Shown here piece by piece: positions 5,973 to 6,299 of a stretch of DNA of 6,299 nucleotides. Source of the stretch: Gammaproteobacteria bacterium (GTDB taxonomy: Bacteria; Pseudomonadota; Gammaproteobacteria; BMS3Bbin11). Location: positions 1-6,299 of the forward strand of contig DAOVWW010000096.1 of the NCBI GenBank assembly GCA_030636465.1, written 5' to 3'. Each line of letters begins with the position of its first letter. Within the stretch, counting starts at the first letter, position 1. The notes beneath the pieces are model-generated. The model worked only from the letters and a program-made list of their open reading frames with translations, made no database searches and was not told the origin of the DNA. A program made the position numbers and the translations under genes.

Positions 5973-6040
5973 AGTTTCAAGAAAACATCTACTACATTCA
6001 ACATAAACCACCTGGAACCTGGAACCTGGAACTTGAAACT
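5973..6040. repeat. inverted repeat enclosing CCTGGAA tandem copies
   Basis: AGTTTCAAG (5973-5981) and CTTGAAACT (6032-6040) are perfect reverse complements with a 50-nt spacer. Within it CCTGGAA is repeated three times without a gap (6011-6017, 6018-6024, 6025-6031), followed by the diverged copy CTTGAAA. It lies 4 nt beyond the moeA stop codon. It could act as the 3' structure of the moeA transcript, although no T-run is present. Confidence 0.75.
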
Positions 6041-6044
6041 AATG

Positions 6045-6299
6045 CTAATACAAAGAACTAAAAGGTATAAACCTTACAGCATCACCTTTCATTAATTTCT
6101 GTTCAGGATTGATCACAACCATTCCATCAGCCCAGGTAACAGAACTCAGTACGCCTGATGAACGACTAGGATAAACATTGGCTACTCTCAGTCCTTCATC
6201 GTTAGTTTCAATTCGAGCACGCATATACTCTGTTCGTTTATCCGGTCGCTGCCAGTCAAAGCCAGCTATAGCCATATATTCATCTGGTACTGTTTCGTC
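6045..6299 (-). CDS. moeA: molybdopterin molybdenumtransferase MoeA (C-terminal part)
   Basis: MoeA inserts molybdate into adenylylated molybdopterin, the last common step of molybdenum-cofactor synthesis. Only the last 84 residues are in the window: the frame is open to the right edge (DETVPDEY before the Met at 6275), so the internal Met is not the start. The visible part is the end of the central domain plus the C-terminal beta-barrel (domain IV). RPDKRTEYMRARIE corresponds to the E. coli segment around GRLDFQRGVL. SSGVLSSVTWADGMVVI matches the SHIFSS...NCFIVL pattern, and LMKGDAVRFIPFSSLY matches VEVGEWVEVEPFNALF. The active-site domain III is off the window. It is transcribed toward the H1-like gene. 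Molybdenum cofactor is required by nitrate reductases, which fits the nearby Dnr-like regulator, but no such enzyme is visible. Confidence 0.88.
   Translation of the reverse strand, partial: DETVPDEYMAIAGFDWQRPDKRTEYMRARIETNDEGLRVANVYPSRSSGVLSSVTWADGMVVINPEQKLMKGDAVRFIPFSSLY

Larger units (their letters stand above)
5747..6044. other. AT-rich intergenic region between moeA and the H1-like gene
   Basis: These 298 nt hold no convincing gene. Near the H1-like gene on the minus strand are its ribosome binding site (plus 5754-5758) and a TATAAT box (5760-5765). The middle (about 5800-5970) is AT-rich with nothing assigned beyond a stray AAAGGAGAAG (5951-5960, plus strand). Near moeA is an inverted repeat with CCTGGAA tandem copies. 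No clear GC-rich terminator with a T-run follows moeA. Confidence 0.7.

Noticed and set aside
5951..6110. A plus-strand frame from TTG at 5967 preceded by AAAGGAGAAG
   Set aside because: The ribosome-binding-like sequence is good, but the roughly 44-codon frame runs through the CCTGGAA repeat into the antisense of moeA and has no recognisable protein character.
1..6299. CRISPR array or complete insertion sequence
   Set aside because: No regularly spaced direct repeats with unique spacers and no transposase coding sequence were seen. The only tandem array is the in-frame 72-bp repeat.

Overview
The window looks like a chromosomal piece of a gammaproteobacterium. It holds the dnaG-rpoD half of the macromolecular-synthesis operon, and both proteins are close to the Escherichia coli and Pseudomonas forms in motifs and length. 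A CAU-anticodon tRNA follows rpoD directly, which from memory is also the Pseudomonas arrangement. The other genes (a Dnr-like Crp/Fnr regulator, a single-domain rhodanese and moeA) suggest, by inference only, a bacterium that respires nitrogen oxides or metabolises sulfur. The species cannot be named from the sequence.

Layout. 1-1552 (+): DNA primase dnaG, lacking its N-terminal zinc finger because the window starts inside the gene. 1647-3458 (+): rpoD, the primary sigma factor. 3474-3550 (+): tRNA-CAU, best read as the lysidine-type tRNA-Ile2, followed by a strong intrinsic terminator (3557-3587). 3588-3759: a gene-free stretch with REP-like inverted repeats, two competing hairpins, a perfect 14-bp tandem duplication and a probable promoter. 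3760-4431 (+): Dnr-type regulator. 4432-4718: convergent gap with a bidirectional terminator and a possible 21-codon minus-strand ORF rich in Cys and His. 4719-5198 (-): rhodanese. 5244-5275 (-): terminator of the upstream gene. 5312-5746 (-): histone-H1-like lysine/alanine-rich protein encoded largely by a 72-bp tandem array. 5747-6044: AT-rich gap with a TATAAT box and a long inverted repeat enclosing CCTGGAA tandem copies. 6045-6299 (-): C-terminal end of moeA, running off the right edge.

How the parts relate. dnaG, rpoD and the tRNA are probably one transcription unit (94-nt and 15-nt gaps, no terminator until after the tRNA), coupling replication priming, housekeeping transcription and decoding of AUA codons. 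The right half is a different neighbourhood. The regulator has an FNR-type E-x-x-S-R recognition helix but no N-terminal cysteine cluster, as in the NO-responsive Dnr group. MoeA makes the molybdenum cofactor needed by nitrate reductase, and the rhodanese handles sulfane sulfur. A link between these genes and nitrate or nitrite respiration is plausible but not shown here. I saw no complete TTGAT-N4-ATCAA box in the window.

I did not find a clearly new multi-gene system. The items most worth a second look are the 72-bp repeat array of the H1-like gene, the small Cys/His ORF with its surrounding inverted repeats between the convergent genes, the REP-like cluster behind the tRNA terminator, and the apparently leaderless start of the regulator.
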